From: Helicobacter sp. 12S02232-10 | GTDB lineage: Bacteria; Campylobacterota; Campylobacteria; Campylobacterales; Helicobacteraceae | DNA length: 64,000 bases | NCBI RefSeq assembly: GCF_002272895.1 | Contig: NZ_MLAQ01000008.1 | Coordinates: 30,823-94,822 of the forward strand | Direction of reading: 5' to 3' | In this document: positions 15,869 through 23,517 of the stretch, one piece after another | Layout: every line of letters starts with the position of its first letter | Position numbering within the stretch: the stretch's first letter is position 1 | Position numbers and translations under genes: made by a program | The notes under the pieces: generated by a model | What the model was told of the DNA's origin: nothing | Database searches by the model: none | Seen by the model: the letters and a program-made list of their open reading frames with translations, nothing else

Positions 15869-17134
15869 GTGAGGTTGAACAAGTCTTTTATAGTTTTTTT
15901 GGTCTTTGTTTTTCTTATTGGAGCAGATATTGAAGATATCAATAAAAATATCAGCACCAACAAGTCAAAGCTTCAGAAAAAAGAGAAAGAAAAGAATGAA
16001 ATCAGCAACCTTCTAAATACCTTAGGAGCTAAGATTAATCAAAAGCACAGGCAGATTAAAGAGTTAGATGATCAGATTGAAGCAGTTCAAAAAAATATCA
16101 ATAAGAACCAGTCAGAAAATTCTGCACAGGAAAAAGCTCTCAAAGAATATAAGAATTCATTGAATAATCTCGAGAAGCAAAAGATTAAGATTCAAGATGA
16201 TATTGCCAATATTTTGATTAAAGATATGGCCTTTATTATGGTTCTCAACCATCAAAGTCCAATTTCGCCCGATGACATCATATTGCAAGAAATTTTTAAA
16301 AATCTCAATAAAGATTCTAAAAAAAGAATAGAAGAATTCACCCAAGAAGAAAATAATATCAATGCACAAATATCCCAGCTTAGTAATAATATCAATAAAA
16401 TCAGCACTTTTATTACCGTTCAAAAAGATAAAAAGCAAAAACTTCAGGCAATGATTTCAGAACAAAAAAAATTAGTCAAAAATTTGCAATCGGAGTTGGG
16501 AGCTTATGATAAAAAACTCAGAGATATTGACAATGAAAGAAAAAGTCTTGATAAAATCCTTTCCAATCTCAATATATTGAAACAAACAAAAGAAAAGGAA
16601 TTATTGGCAAAAAAATTAAAAGAAGAAGAGGAGAGGCAAAAGGTCCGCGCCAAATCCCAGCCTGCAAATACAAATCAACTTCAAGCACCTTTGGATGTCA
16701 AGCAGGTTGCAAGTTCTTATCGAAGCATTTCGACTACAAAATACAAGGGTCCAAAGACAATTGCTCCTTTATCGAGCTATCGGGTAGAACAAAAGTTTGG
16801 TCCTTATTTTGACCCTGTTTATAAATTGAAGGTTTTTAATGAATCTGTAACTTTGGTATCTAAAGTTCGCAATGCAGTCGTTCGAAATATTTTTGATGGG
16901 AAGGTTGTGTATGCAAAGGAGGTGCCAATATTAAAAAAAGTCATTATTATTGAGCATAAAGATGAAATGCATACGATTTATTCACAACTTGATAAGATTG
17001 CTCCGACAATTAAACCTGGATTAAGAATTCAAAAAGGTTATGTGATTGGCAGAGTTGATCAGAGATTGGGTTTTGAAGTAACCCAGAAAGACAAGCATAT
17101 TGACCCGTTGGAAATAATTTCTCAAAGTAAATAA
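15869..17134 (+). CDS. EnvC-like periplasmic protein: coiled coil plus degenerate LytM (M23) domain
   Basis: This 421-residue exported protein starts at GTG 15869, behind AGGAG in the end of ftsX, with a signal sequence (SFIVFLVFVFLIG). Residues 22-260 are almost all coiled coil, rich in K/E/Q/N. A proline-containing linker leads to a C-terminal M23-like domain (about 300-418). Catalytic zinc ligands are missing: the HxxxD site region reads YKLKVFNES, and the HLHFE block reads RLGFEV. Such degenerate LytM proteins (EnvC type) activate amidases under FtsEX control. The adjacency to ftsEX supports this. An active M23 endopeptidase is unlikely from the sequence. Confidence 0.82.
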   Translation: MRLNKSFIVFLVFVFLIGADIEDINKNISTNKSKLQKKEKEKNEISNLLNTLGAKINQKHRQIKELDDQIEAVQKNINKNQSENSAQEKALKEYKNSLNNLEKQKIKIQDDIANILIKDMAFIMVLNHQSPISPDDIILQEIFKNLNKDSKKRIEEFTQEENNINAQISQLSNNINKISTFITVQKDKKQKLQAMISEQKKLVKNLQSELGAYDKKLRDIDNERKSLDKILSNLNILKQTKEKELLAKKLKEEEERQKVRAKSQPANTNQLQAPLDVKQVASSYRSISTTKYKGPKTIAPLSSYRVEQKFGPYFDPVYKLKVFNESVTLVSKVRNAVVRNIFDGKVVYAKEVPILKKVIIIEHKDEMHTIYSQLDKIAPTIKPGLRIQKGYVIGRVDQRLGFEVTQKDKHIDPLEIISQSK

Positions 17135-17159
17135 AATTTTTTTTTGAATTGTCGATATT
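17132..17159 (+). promoter_or_regulatory. Sigma28 (FliA)-like promoter of flaG-fliD-fliS, with a T9 tract in the spacer
   Basis: TAAA (17132-17135) and CGATATT (17153-17159) are 17 bp apart, which fits the FliA arrangement TAAA...CGATAA. The spacer contains nine consecutive T (17137-17145). The flaG start is about 50 bp downstream. This agrees with late (class 3) control of flaG, fliD and fliS. Slipped-strand change of the T tract would change the spacing. Confidence 0.6.
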
Positions 17160-17206
17160 GAATAATGTAGTTCTGATTCGATAAGAGAGATCAAGGAGGA
17201 AATATA

Positions 17207-17599
17207 ATGATGGACAATATACAAGGAAGTTCATTTTCATCATTGCAAAATAAGCTTGTCGGTCTTGTAAATAATGCCGGAAAACCCGTAGGGATAGATG
17301 AACACACACAAATTCCTATAGCCAAACAAAATCAAGAGATAGATACTTATCACAGCAATAGAAAAAAAGACGAACTCAAACAGGAACTGATATTGCTTAG
17401 TGGTGAATTGAATAAAGAAATGAAAAGAATCAATACAGATATCAATTTTAACTATAATGATGATATTAGAGGATTGGTTGTTACCGTAAAAGAAGTCAAT
17501 GGAGATAAAATTATCCGTGAAATTCCTTCAAAAGAGGCAATTGAATTGATGAAAAAAATGCACGACATTGTAGGGCTTATTTTTGACAAAAAGGGCTGA
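17207..17599 (+). CDS. flaG: FlaG family flagellar protein
   Basis: This 130-residue protein carries the FlaG core in its second half: a helix (KDELKQELILLSGELNKEMKRI) followed by NFNYNDDIRGLVVTVKEVNGDKIIREIPSKEAIELMKKM, which closely follows the family pattern. FlaG influences filament length and is usually encoded before fliD, as here. The first 45 residues are low in conserved features (rich in N, Q and S). Start ATG 17207 has GGAGG 7 bp upstream; ATG 17210 is possible. It is the first gene behind the sigma28-like promoter. Confidence 0.9.
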   Translation: MMDNIQGSSFSSLQNKLVGLVNNAGKPVGIDEHTQIPIAKQNQEIDTYHSNRKKDELKQELILLSGELNKEMKRINTDINFNYNDDIRGLVVTVKEVNGDKIIREIPSKEAIELMKKMHDIVGLIFDKKG

Positions 17600-17621
17600 T
17601 ACATTTTTTAAGGAGTAGCTT

Positions 17622-19661
17622 TTGGCAATGGGCAAACTAAGCTCCCTTGGAATTGGGAGCAATGTTTTAAATTATGATGTTATCGATAAGCTTAAGAGCG
17701 CCGATGAAAAGACTATGATTGTTCCTATTGACAAAAAAATGGAATTAAATGTTGAGAAACAAAAAGAGCTTGTTGCAATAAAAACGCTCATCAGTACTTT
17801 AAAATCTCCGGTCAAAACCCTCTCTGATTATTCTTCTTATATCGCTAGAACGAGCAATGTAGCCGGAAGTGCCATTAAAGCTAACGTTAGTGCAGGCGTC
17901 CCTATACAGGATATAAAAATTGATGTCGAAAGTTTGGCACAAGGAGACATCAATGAAGTGGGGACAAAATTTTCATCAAGGGATGATGCATTTAGCGATC
18001 ACGATGTGAAGCTGAAGTTTTTTACCAATGGCAAAAATTATACGATTGATATTAAAGCTGGAATGACTCTTGGAGACGTTGCTCAGGCAATTACAGATAC
18101 CACAAAGGGTGAAGTATCGGGGATTGTTATGAAAACTGGCGGGGCTAAGCCCTATCAGTTGATGATTAACTCTAAAAATACTGGCGAAAACAGCAGGATT
18201 TATTTTGGTTCCATCATTACTTCCAATCCTATTCCTGAAACTCCTATTGATTTAGAACAGGGAGATTTTACGCTAACACTTAAAGACAAAAATGGGAATA
18301 ATCAAAATATTGATATTATTTTTAATATTAAAGAAAAAACATCTGCTCAAGATAAAGCAGAAGCTTTAAAAGAAGCTATCAAAGAGGCTATTAAAGAAAA
18401 TCCAGATACCAAAGATTTGCTTGATGGGGATATTAATGTTGGTCTTTCAGATGATGGGAAATCATTGGTTTTAAATGATAGGAGGGGCTATGAAGTCTCA
18501 CTTGGAGGAAAAAAACTTGCCCAACTTGGCTTTGAACAAAATCATTCTGAAAAAGATGCTCTGCTTGAATCTAATGTTTCTGTGAAAGCAGGACATTTGG
18601 AGGGAGTGATCAATATTGGTACAGTTCCTTTAAATCTTGCTAAGATGACTAAGAAAAACAATACAAGTGAAGAAAATGCCAAAATCATTGCCCAAGCCAT
18701 TGAAAATATTGCTGGAATGCACGCAAAAACTGATGGAAATGGCAAGTTGATCTTGAACTCTGAAATTGGGGAGATCAAAATTACCCCTCAAGATAGCGAG
18801 GGTAAAAAAGCCATTAAAGAATTGGGTTTAAAAGAAGGATTGATTCAAGATTATTCAAAAATTCAAAGCGAGATTTTTAAGTTTAAAAATCTTCAAGCTG
18901 CTTCTGATGCAAAATTTACTTATAATGGAGTGACAATAACACGTCCAAGCAATGAGATTAATGATGTGATCAATGGAGTTTCTTTAACCTTGCAAGAAAC
19001 GACTGAACCAGGAAAACCCGCCATTATTAGTATCGGTAGAGATAATCAGGTCATTATCGATAATATCAAAGAATTTGTTAAGGCTTATAATGAATTGATT
19101 CCAAAGCTTGATGAAACTACCCGTTATGATCCTGATACCAAAGTAGCGGGTATTTTTAATGGTGTTAGTGATATCCGAACGATTCGTTCTGCCATCAATA
19201 ATGCTTTTTCTTATACTGTGAGTTCGCAAGGTGATATGCAAAGTCTTATGAAATATGGCTTGAGCATTGATGATAAAAGCAAAATGAGTTTAGATGAATC
19301 CAAACTCTCAAGCGCTTTGAATGAAGATCCTCAAAAAACTCAAGATTTTTTTTATGGAATGGATAAAAAGAATTTTGAAGGAAAAGAAATTCACCAAGAA
19401 GGGATTTTTGTAAAATTTAATAAAGTTTTGTCTGATTTGGTCGATGGTAATAATGCTAAACTTAAAATCTATGAGGATTCATTGGATAAAGATGCTAAAA
19501 ATCTCAAGAAAGACAAGGAAAGTGCTATGGATCTTTTGAAAACTAGATACGATATTATGGCAGATAGATTCGCAGCTTACGATGGTCAGATTGCTAAGGC
19601 TAATAATTCGTTTAATGCCGTTCAAATGATGATAGATCAATCCGTTGCCAAGAAAAAATAA
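17622..19661 (+). CDS. fliD: Flagellar filament cap protein FliD
   Basis: FliD (679 residues) is secreted through the flagellum and forms the filament cap that guides flagellin assembly. It begins MAMGKLSSLGIGSNVLNYDVIDKLK, close to the Helicobacter FliD start. The TTG at 17622 is the right start, since GGAG is 6 bp upstream while ATG 17628 is 12 bp away. The FliD_N block (about 10-110), central beta-rich domains and FliD_C block (NDVINGVSLTLQE, VKAYNELIPKLDE, GISIDDKSKMSLDESKL-like segment) are visible. The last 50 residues are coiled coil. A T8 run lies at 19346-19353. It is followed by fliS after 9 bp. Confidence 0.95.
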   Translation: MAMGKLSSLGIGSNVLNYDVIDKLKSADEKTMIVPIDKKMELNVEKQKELVAIKTLISTLKSPVKTLSDYSSYIARTSNVAGSAIKANVSAGVPIQDIKIDVESLAQGDINEVGTKFSSRDDAFSDHDVKLKFFTNGKNYTIDIKAGMTLGDVAQAITDTTKGEVSGIVMKTGGAKPYQLMINSKNTGENSRIYFGSIITSNPIPETPIDLEQGDFTLTLKDKNGNNQNIDIIFNIKEKTSAQDKAEALKEAIKEAIKENPDTKDLLDGDINVGLSDDGKSLVLNDRRGYEVSLGGKKLAQLGFEQNHSEKDALLESNVSVKAGHLEGVINIGTVPLNLAKMTKKNNTSEENAKIIAQAIENIAGMHAKTDGNGKLILNSEIGEIKITPQDSEGKKAIKELGLKEGLIQDYSKIQSEIFKFKNLQAASDAKFTYNGVTITRPSNEINDVINGVSLTLQETTEPGKPAIISIGRDNQVIIDNIKEFVKAYNELIPKLDETTRYDPDTKVAGIFNGVSDIRTIRSAINNAFSYTVSSQGDMQSLMKYGLSIDDKSKMSLDESKLSSALNEDPQKTQDFFYGMDKKNFEGKEIHQEGIFVKFNKVLSDLVDGNNAKLKIYEDSLDKDAKNLKKDKESAMDLLKTRYDIMADRFAAYDGQIAKANNSFNAVQMMIDQSVAKKK

Positions 19662-19670
19662 GGAAAATAA

Positions 19671-20054
19671 ATGCGAAGTGCGAACGCCTATTATCTGTAT
19701 CAGCAGAATTCAGTTTCTGTAGAATCTCCTGCTAAGCTTATTGAAATGCTTTATGAGGGTATTTTAAGGTTTGCTTCTCACGCTCGCAGGCATACTGAAA
19801 TCCAAGATATTGAGAAAAAAATTTATTATATCAATCGAGTAACAGATATTTTTACAGAGTTACTTAATATCCTTGATTATGAAAAAGGTGGAGAGGTGGC
19901 AGTTTATCTCACGGGTCTTTATACCCATCAAATCAAATTGCTCACGCAAGCAAATGTTGAAAATAATTGTAATAAGATCGACACGGTCATCAATGTGACT
20001 AAAGGTTTGCTAGAAGCTTGGAGAGAAATTCATCAAAATGAATTGGGCAGATAG
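19671..20054 (+). CDS. fliS: Flagellin secretion chaperone FliS
   Basis: FliS is a small all-helical cytoplasmic chaperone that binds the flagellin C terminus before export. The 127-residue protein shows the family start ANAYYLYQQNSVSVESPAKLIEMLYEGILRF in outline and the later DIFTELLNILDYEKGGEVAVYL block. Length is normal. It lies 9 bp after fliD, and its last 17 bp overlap the next small gene, whose translation is probably coupled. Confidence 0.95.
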   Translation: MRSANAYYLYQQNSVSVESPAKLIEMLYEGILRFASHARRHTEIQDIEKKIYYINRVTDIFTELLNILDYEKGGEVAVYLTGLYTHQIKLLTQANVENNCNKIDTVINVTKGLLEAWREIHQNELGR

Positions 20055-20259
20055 TTTAAAAATCGCTATTTTAGAGGGAAACACACAAAAAGCTTACGAG
20101 CTTGTCATTAACCTTCCCACTGATTCTTTTAAAGATATGGATGAGTTGCTCACTGCTCAAGAATTGATAGCCCAGTCGATTGAGATGTTGGAAAAAGATC
20201 AGGAAAAAGTTAAAAAACAAATGCTTCAAATTAAAATGGCTAAGAAATTTTTGGAATGA
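20038..20259 (+). CDS. Small helical protein after fliS, possible FliT-like chaperone
   Basis: This 73-residue protein starts inside the fliS stop region (17-bp overlap) and is predicted by eye to be nearly all helical. It has an amphipathic N-terminal helix (WADSLKIAILEGNTQKAYELV) and a long charged helix from about 40 to 72 (IEMLEKDQEKVKKQ). The place after fliS is where many bacteria encode FliT, a chaperone for FliD, but no FliT signature can be named and the protein is shorter. The same position in H. pylori holds a small hypothetical gene, from memory. Its stop abuts the convergent yggS stop with no gap. Confidence 0.6.
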   Translation: MNWADSLKIAILEGNTQKAYELVINLPTDSFKDMDELLTAQELIAQSIEMLEKDQEKVKKQMLQIKMAKKFLE

Positions 20260-20934
20260 TTATTTTTCAAATAATGCCGATCCAATTCGGAGCATATTGG
20301 CTCCGCAAGAAATAGCGATTTCAAAATCTCCACTCATTCCCATTGATAAAATTCTTGCTCCATTTGCTTTGAGTTTGTCAAAAATATCTTTAGTCGTTTG
20401 AAACGATTTTTCAATTTTTGTCACTTCAGATGTATTGGCTCCGATGGTCATCAATCCTTCTAAATGAATACAAGGACAATGTTTAAGAATATTAAAATAA
20501 GTTTCTTCTGCTTCTTGAGGTTTCACACCGCTTTTTGTAGGTTCGCCTGAAGAGTTGATTTGCAAGAGAGCATTGAGGGTAAGATGATTTGCTTCACATT
20601 TTTTTTGGATTGCTAAAGCAAGCTTAAAGGAGTCTAGAGAATGCATCAACGTGGGTTTTAGTGCCAATAATGCATTGATTTTATTTTCTTGCAGAGTTCC
20701 AATCATATGCCATTGCAACGGGAGTTCGTTTAATGCTTGAGTTTTTGCTTTCAGATCTTGAATTTTGTTTTCACCAAAAGCTCTTTGACCACATTCATAC
20801 AAGGCTTGAATATCGTAAATAGTTACATATTTAGATACGGCAATGAGTTGGATAATTTGATGTCTTGAATAAGCAATTCTTGCTTTTTCTATTTTTGTAA
20901 TGATCGTATCAAGATTTTTTGCAAAGACATTCAC
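20260..20934 (-). CDS. YggS/PROSC family pyridoxal-phosphate homeostasis protein
   Basis: This 224-residue single-domain protein has the alanine-racemase-like TIM barrel. The PLP-binding Lys is in LIAVSKYVT, and HMIGTLQENKI, INSSGEPTKSGV and LSMGMSGDFEIAI are YggS signatures. Members buffer free PLP and affect amino acid balance. I chose GTG 20934 because AAGGAA lies 5-6 bp upstream and the conserved fold begins soon after. A TTG 33 bp further up would lie inside ubiD. It follows ubiD by 11 bp in one transcript unit. Confidence 0.9.
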   Translation of the reverse strand: MNVFAKNLDTIITKIEKARIAYSRHQIIQLIAVSKYVTIYDIQALYECGQRAFGENKIQDLKAKTQALNELPLQWHMIGTLQENKINALLALKPTLMHSLDSFKLALAIQKKCEANHLTLNALLQINSSGEPTKSGVKPQEAEETYFNILKHCPCIHLEGLMTIGANTSEVTKIEKSFQTTKDIFDKLKANGARILSMGMSGDFEIAISCGANMLRIGSALFEK

Positions 20935-20945
20935 TTTTATTTCCT

Positions 20946-22784
20946 TTAAGTTTTTGGGGATTGACAAATATGAAATCGCTTCATAAAGCCTTCAGTAATC
21001 CCATCTAAAAGTCCTTTTTTTCTAAGCGATTCGATGATTTCTTCAGAACAGTCTGTTTCTGCGGGCCATTCTCTAAGATGAGCGTCTATTTTATTCTTAT
21101 CGGTAGCATCAATAAAAATCGTATTTTCAATAATATTGATATCGCGTTTAGCATCAATATTGTTTGTAATTCTCCAAAGGAGCATATAAGGATTATTTAA
21201 ATCGTTTTTATTTGCATCGACAAAAATGACAATCGCAATAGAATCCCGCAAGGCAATCAAATTTGTAGAAGCTTGTAAAATATTTCGATTTGATTTTTCT
21301 ACACCTACGATACAGATGGGATTTTTGGTAAAGGTGAAATATTGTTTTAAAATCGTTATTTCAGACATCATCGGGCGCATCAAATCAAGCAGTTCTTTAT
21401 CGCTGTAAAGTTCAAAATTTTTTTCGCCACATTCTTGGGTGGCATCCACGCCTAATTTTCCTCCAAGTCCGAAAAAAGGAGATGAGTGATCAAGCGCATC
21501 ACAGATTCCCTCTGTGATCACAAGGTTTTGTGTGCGAAAGTGATTGAGGATATATTCTGTGATTTTTTCAGTATCGGTGAGTTTTGGAGCTTTTTCATCG
21601 ACAAAAATAGCGTGTTTGACAAAACTCATTTGTCCTGTTCCCCAAAAATTATGCATAATTTGTTTGGCGTGACCAGGATATTGGGGATTGATTTTGGCTA
21701 AAATCAAATTATGAAATACTCCATTTTCGGGCATATAATAATCAATAAGCCCGTGAGCAGAAGTTTGAAGAAGAGGCAAGAAAACCCTTTCACTCAAATA
21801 GCCCATATATTTGTCTTCCAAGGGCGGTTTTCCTACTACTGTGGCTAAATAAACCGGAGATTTTTTGTGTGTGATTGCACTGACTTCTAAAACCGGATAA
21901 GGTTCAATGGGAGTGTAGAATCCGGTATGATCTCCGAAAGGTCCTTCAAGTTTTATTTGGGTAGGATCTACCCAACCTTCTATAACCATATCACAATCAC
22001 AAGGTAGGTAAAGCGGATTTGTAAGACATTTTGCAACTTTTGGTCTTTTGCCCTTGATAAAACCATAAAGCATCAATTCATAAATACCATAGGGAAGCGG
22101 GGCTTGACCGCACCAAGTATAAAGCGGATCTCCACCGATTCCAATGCTCACAGGCATTTTAACGCCGGCTTTTTTGTATTCGTGAAAAAAGTGATTGGAA
22201 TCTTTATGGATTTGCCAATGCAAACCTAAGTGGTTTTTGTCATAAATTTGCAGGCGATACATCCCGAGATTTTTTTTCTTACCATCTAAGCTTTGAGTAT
22301 AGACTTGCCCCATTGTAATAAAAGGTCCTCCATCTTTTTCCCAAGTTGTTAAAATCGGAAAATCAAAGAGATTTATGGAGTCACTTGTCTTAATAATGCT
22401 TTGTGATTCAGGAGTATGATGAACGGATTTTGGGAAAGTATGGCGTAAAAAAAGAAAATCTTTAAGAGTAGAGAAAATACCTTTAATTCCTTTTGGAGGA
22501 GCAAAATCAATGAGTTTTTTTAAATGAGTGGCGATATTTTCTATGGGCTGATTGATAATCAGTTTTAGGCGGGAGTAAGATCCAAAAACATTCATCAAAA
22601 CTGGAATATCAAATTTTTTTCCATTTCTTGAATCGATTGGGTGAGTAAAAAGCAACGCCTTTCCCCCGCCTTGTTTTTTTACTTCCAGATAAGCTAAATG
22701 AGGAATCTCTAGATAAATATCCAAAGGAATATCAATAATTCTTAACTCATTATTTTTCTCAAGCAATTCAATGAATTTTTGCAT
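20946..22784 (-). CDS. UbiD-family decarboxylase, probably menaquinone pathway
   Basis: This 612-residue protein belongs to the UbiD family of prenyl-FMN decarboxylases. Typical blocks include KDGGPFITMGQVYTQS, PVSIGIGGDPLYTWCGQAPLPYGIYE, DMVIEGWVDP and LEGPFGDHTGFYTP, with the acidic residues that form the active site. Its length is that of the long form. Helicobacter makes menaquinone by the futalosine route, which needs a late UbiD-like decarboxylase, so that is the likely role; this is inference. The start is ATG 22784, not the preceding TTG. The prenyltransferase UbiX that makes the cofactor is not in the window. Confidence 0.88.
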   Translation of the reverse strand: MQKFIELLEKNNELRIIDIPLDIYLEIPHLAYLEVKKQGGGKALLFTHPIDSRNGKKFDIPVLMNVFGSYSRLKLIINQPIENIATHLKKLIDFAPPKGIKGIFSTLKDFLFLRHTFPKSVHHTPESQSIIKTSDSINLFDFPILTTWEKDGGPFITMGQVYTQSLDGKKKNLGMYRLQIYDKNHLGLHWQIHKDSNHFFHEYKKAGVKMPVSIGIGGDPLYTWCGQAPLPYGIYELMLYGFIKGKRPKVAKCLTNPLYLPCDCDMVIEGWVDPTQIKLEGPFGDHTGFYTPIEPYPVLEVSAITHKKSPVYLATVVGKPPLEDKYMGYLSERVFLPLLQTSAHGLIDYYMPENGVFHNLILAKINPQYPGHAKQIMHNFWGTGQMSFVKHAIFVDEKAPKLTDTEKITEYILNHFRTQNLVITEGICDALDHSSPFFGLGGKLGVDATQECGEKNFELYSDKELLDLMRPMMSEITILKQYFTFTKNPICIVGVEKSNRNILQASTNLIALRDSIAIVIFVDANKNDLNNPYMLLWRITNNIDAKRDINIIENTIFIDATDKNKIDAHLREWPAETDCSEEIIESLRKKGLLDGITEGFMKRFHICQSPKT

Positions 22785-22837
22785 CAATTCTCTTTATGTT
22801 TTTATGTTGAGAATTGTAGCAAAAAACCGGCAAATTT

Positions 22838-23335
22838 TTAGAATGCCAAACCGATAGTGGCTCCGATTCGATTCATTTCATAGCGACCCCCGCCAAATAT
22901 TTTTGGCTTTTGATAAGTGCCATCTAGACCTATTGTTAAAAATGGAATTAAGGGAACATCAATTTTAATGCCGTAATTAAAAGATGCTGTATCTCTGAAA
23001 GCTACGTTTTCAAAAGTTGAATAACTAACCCCGATATATGGAGTGAGCGGAAGAATTGGAATTTCAAACCCGATAAGCCCGCCAATTTGCATATTTTTAT
23101 AAGAATCATTTGCGTTTTTGCTTGATTTTGCAATCACATCATATTTGAATTGTGGGGCGATAACAACGCGTGATACTCCCATCCATACTCTTGCATAACC
23201 ACCATAAGTGAATTTGTTTTTGCCATTTTGATAGCTTAGATTTGCTCCGATTTCAGGGGTGATTTGGTAATTGCCTAAACCGATTCCAAACAAGCTTGTA
23301 GCAGTTATTAAGAAGGCTAAGGTTATTTTTTTCAT
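22838..23335 (-). CDS. Small outer-membrane beta-barrel protein
   Basis: This 165-residue exported protein has a signal peptide (KKITLAFLITATSLFGIG). Alternating hydrophobic strands follow, and it ends ATIGLAF with a terminal Phe, the usual outer-membrane insertion signal. Eight strands would fit the length, for example YGGYARVWMGV, APQFKYDVIA, PYIGVSYSTF and LTIGLDGTYQKP. I chose ATG 23335, behind GAGGAGA, rather than the ATG 15 bp upstream. No function is recognised. It is monocistronic, with about 180 bp to divergent ppk. Confidence 0.7.
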   Translation of the reverse strand: MKKITLAFLITATSLFGIGLGNYQITPEIGANLSYQNGKNKFTYGGYARVWMGVSRVVIAPQFKYDVIAKSSKNANDSYKNMQIGGLIGFEIPILPLTPYIGVSYSTFENVAFRDTASFNYGIKIDVPLIPFLTIGLDGTYQKPKIFGGGRYEMNRIGATIGLAF

Positions 23336-23476
23336 AATTTCTCTCCTCATATTATTGTGAATTTTTGCTTGGAAGTATATCGGATTTTGGGGGATTTATT
23401 TTAAGATTTTAAAAAGTGTAAAGATGTTTTTTAGTTTGTTATTGATTTTTGAATCGGTTTTATTCTAGGATTTGGG

Positions 23477-23482
23477 TAAAAT
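23477..23482 (+). promoter_or_regulatory. Candidate -10 element for ppk
   Basis: TAAAAT preceded by GG lies 36 bp upstream of the ppk ATG, in an AT-rich stretch. It matches similar elements before thiS, pyrD and the gene at 30873. No strong -35 is seen. Confidence 0.35.
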
Positions 23483-23517
23483 GTATCCAACCTATTAAAA
23501 GTTTTTAAGGAAAGAGT

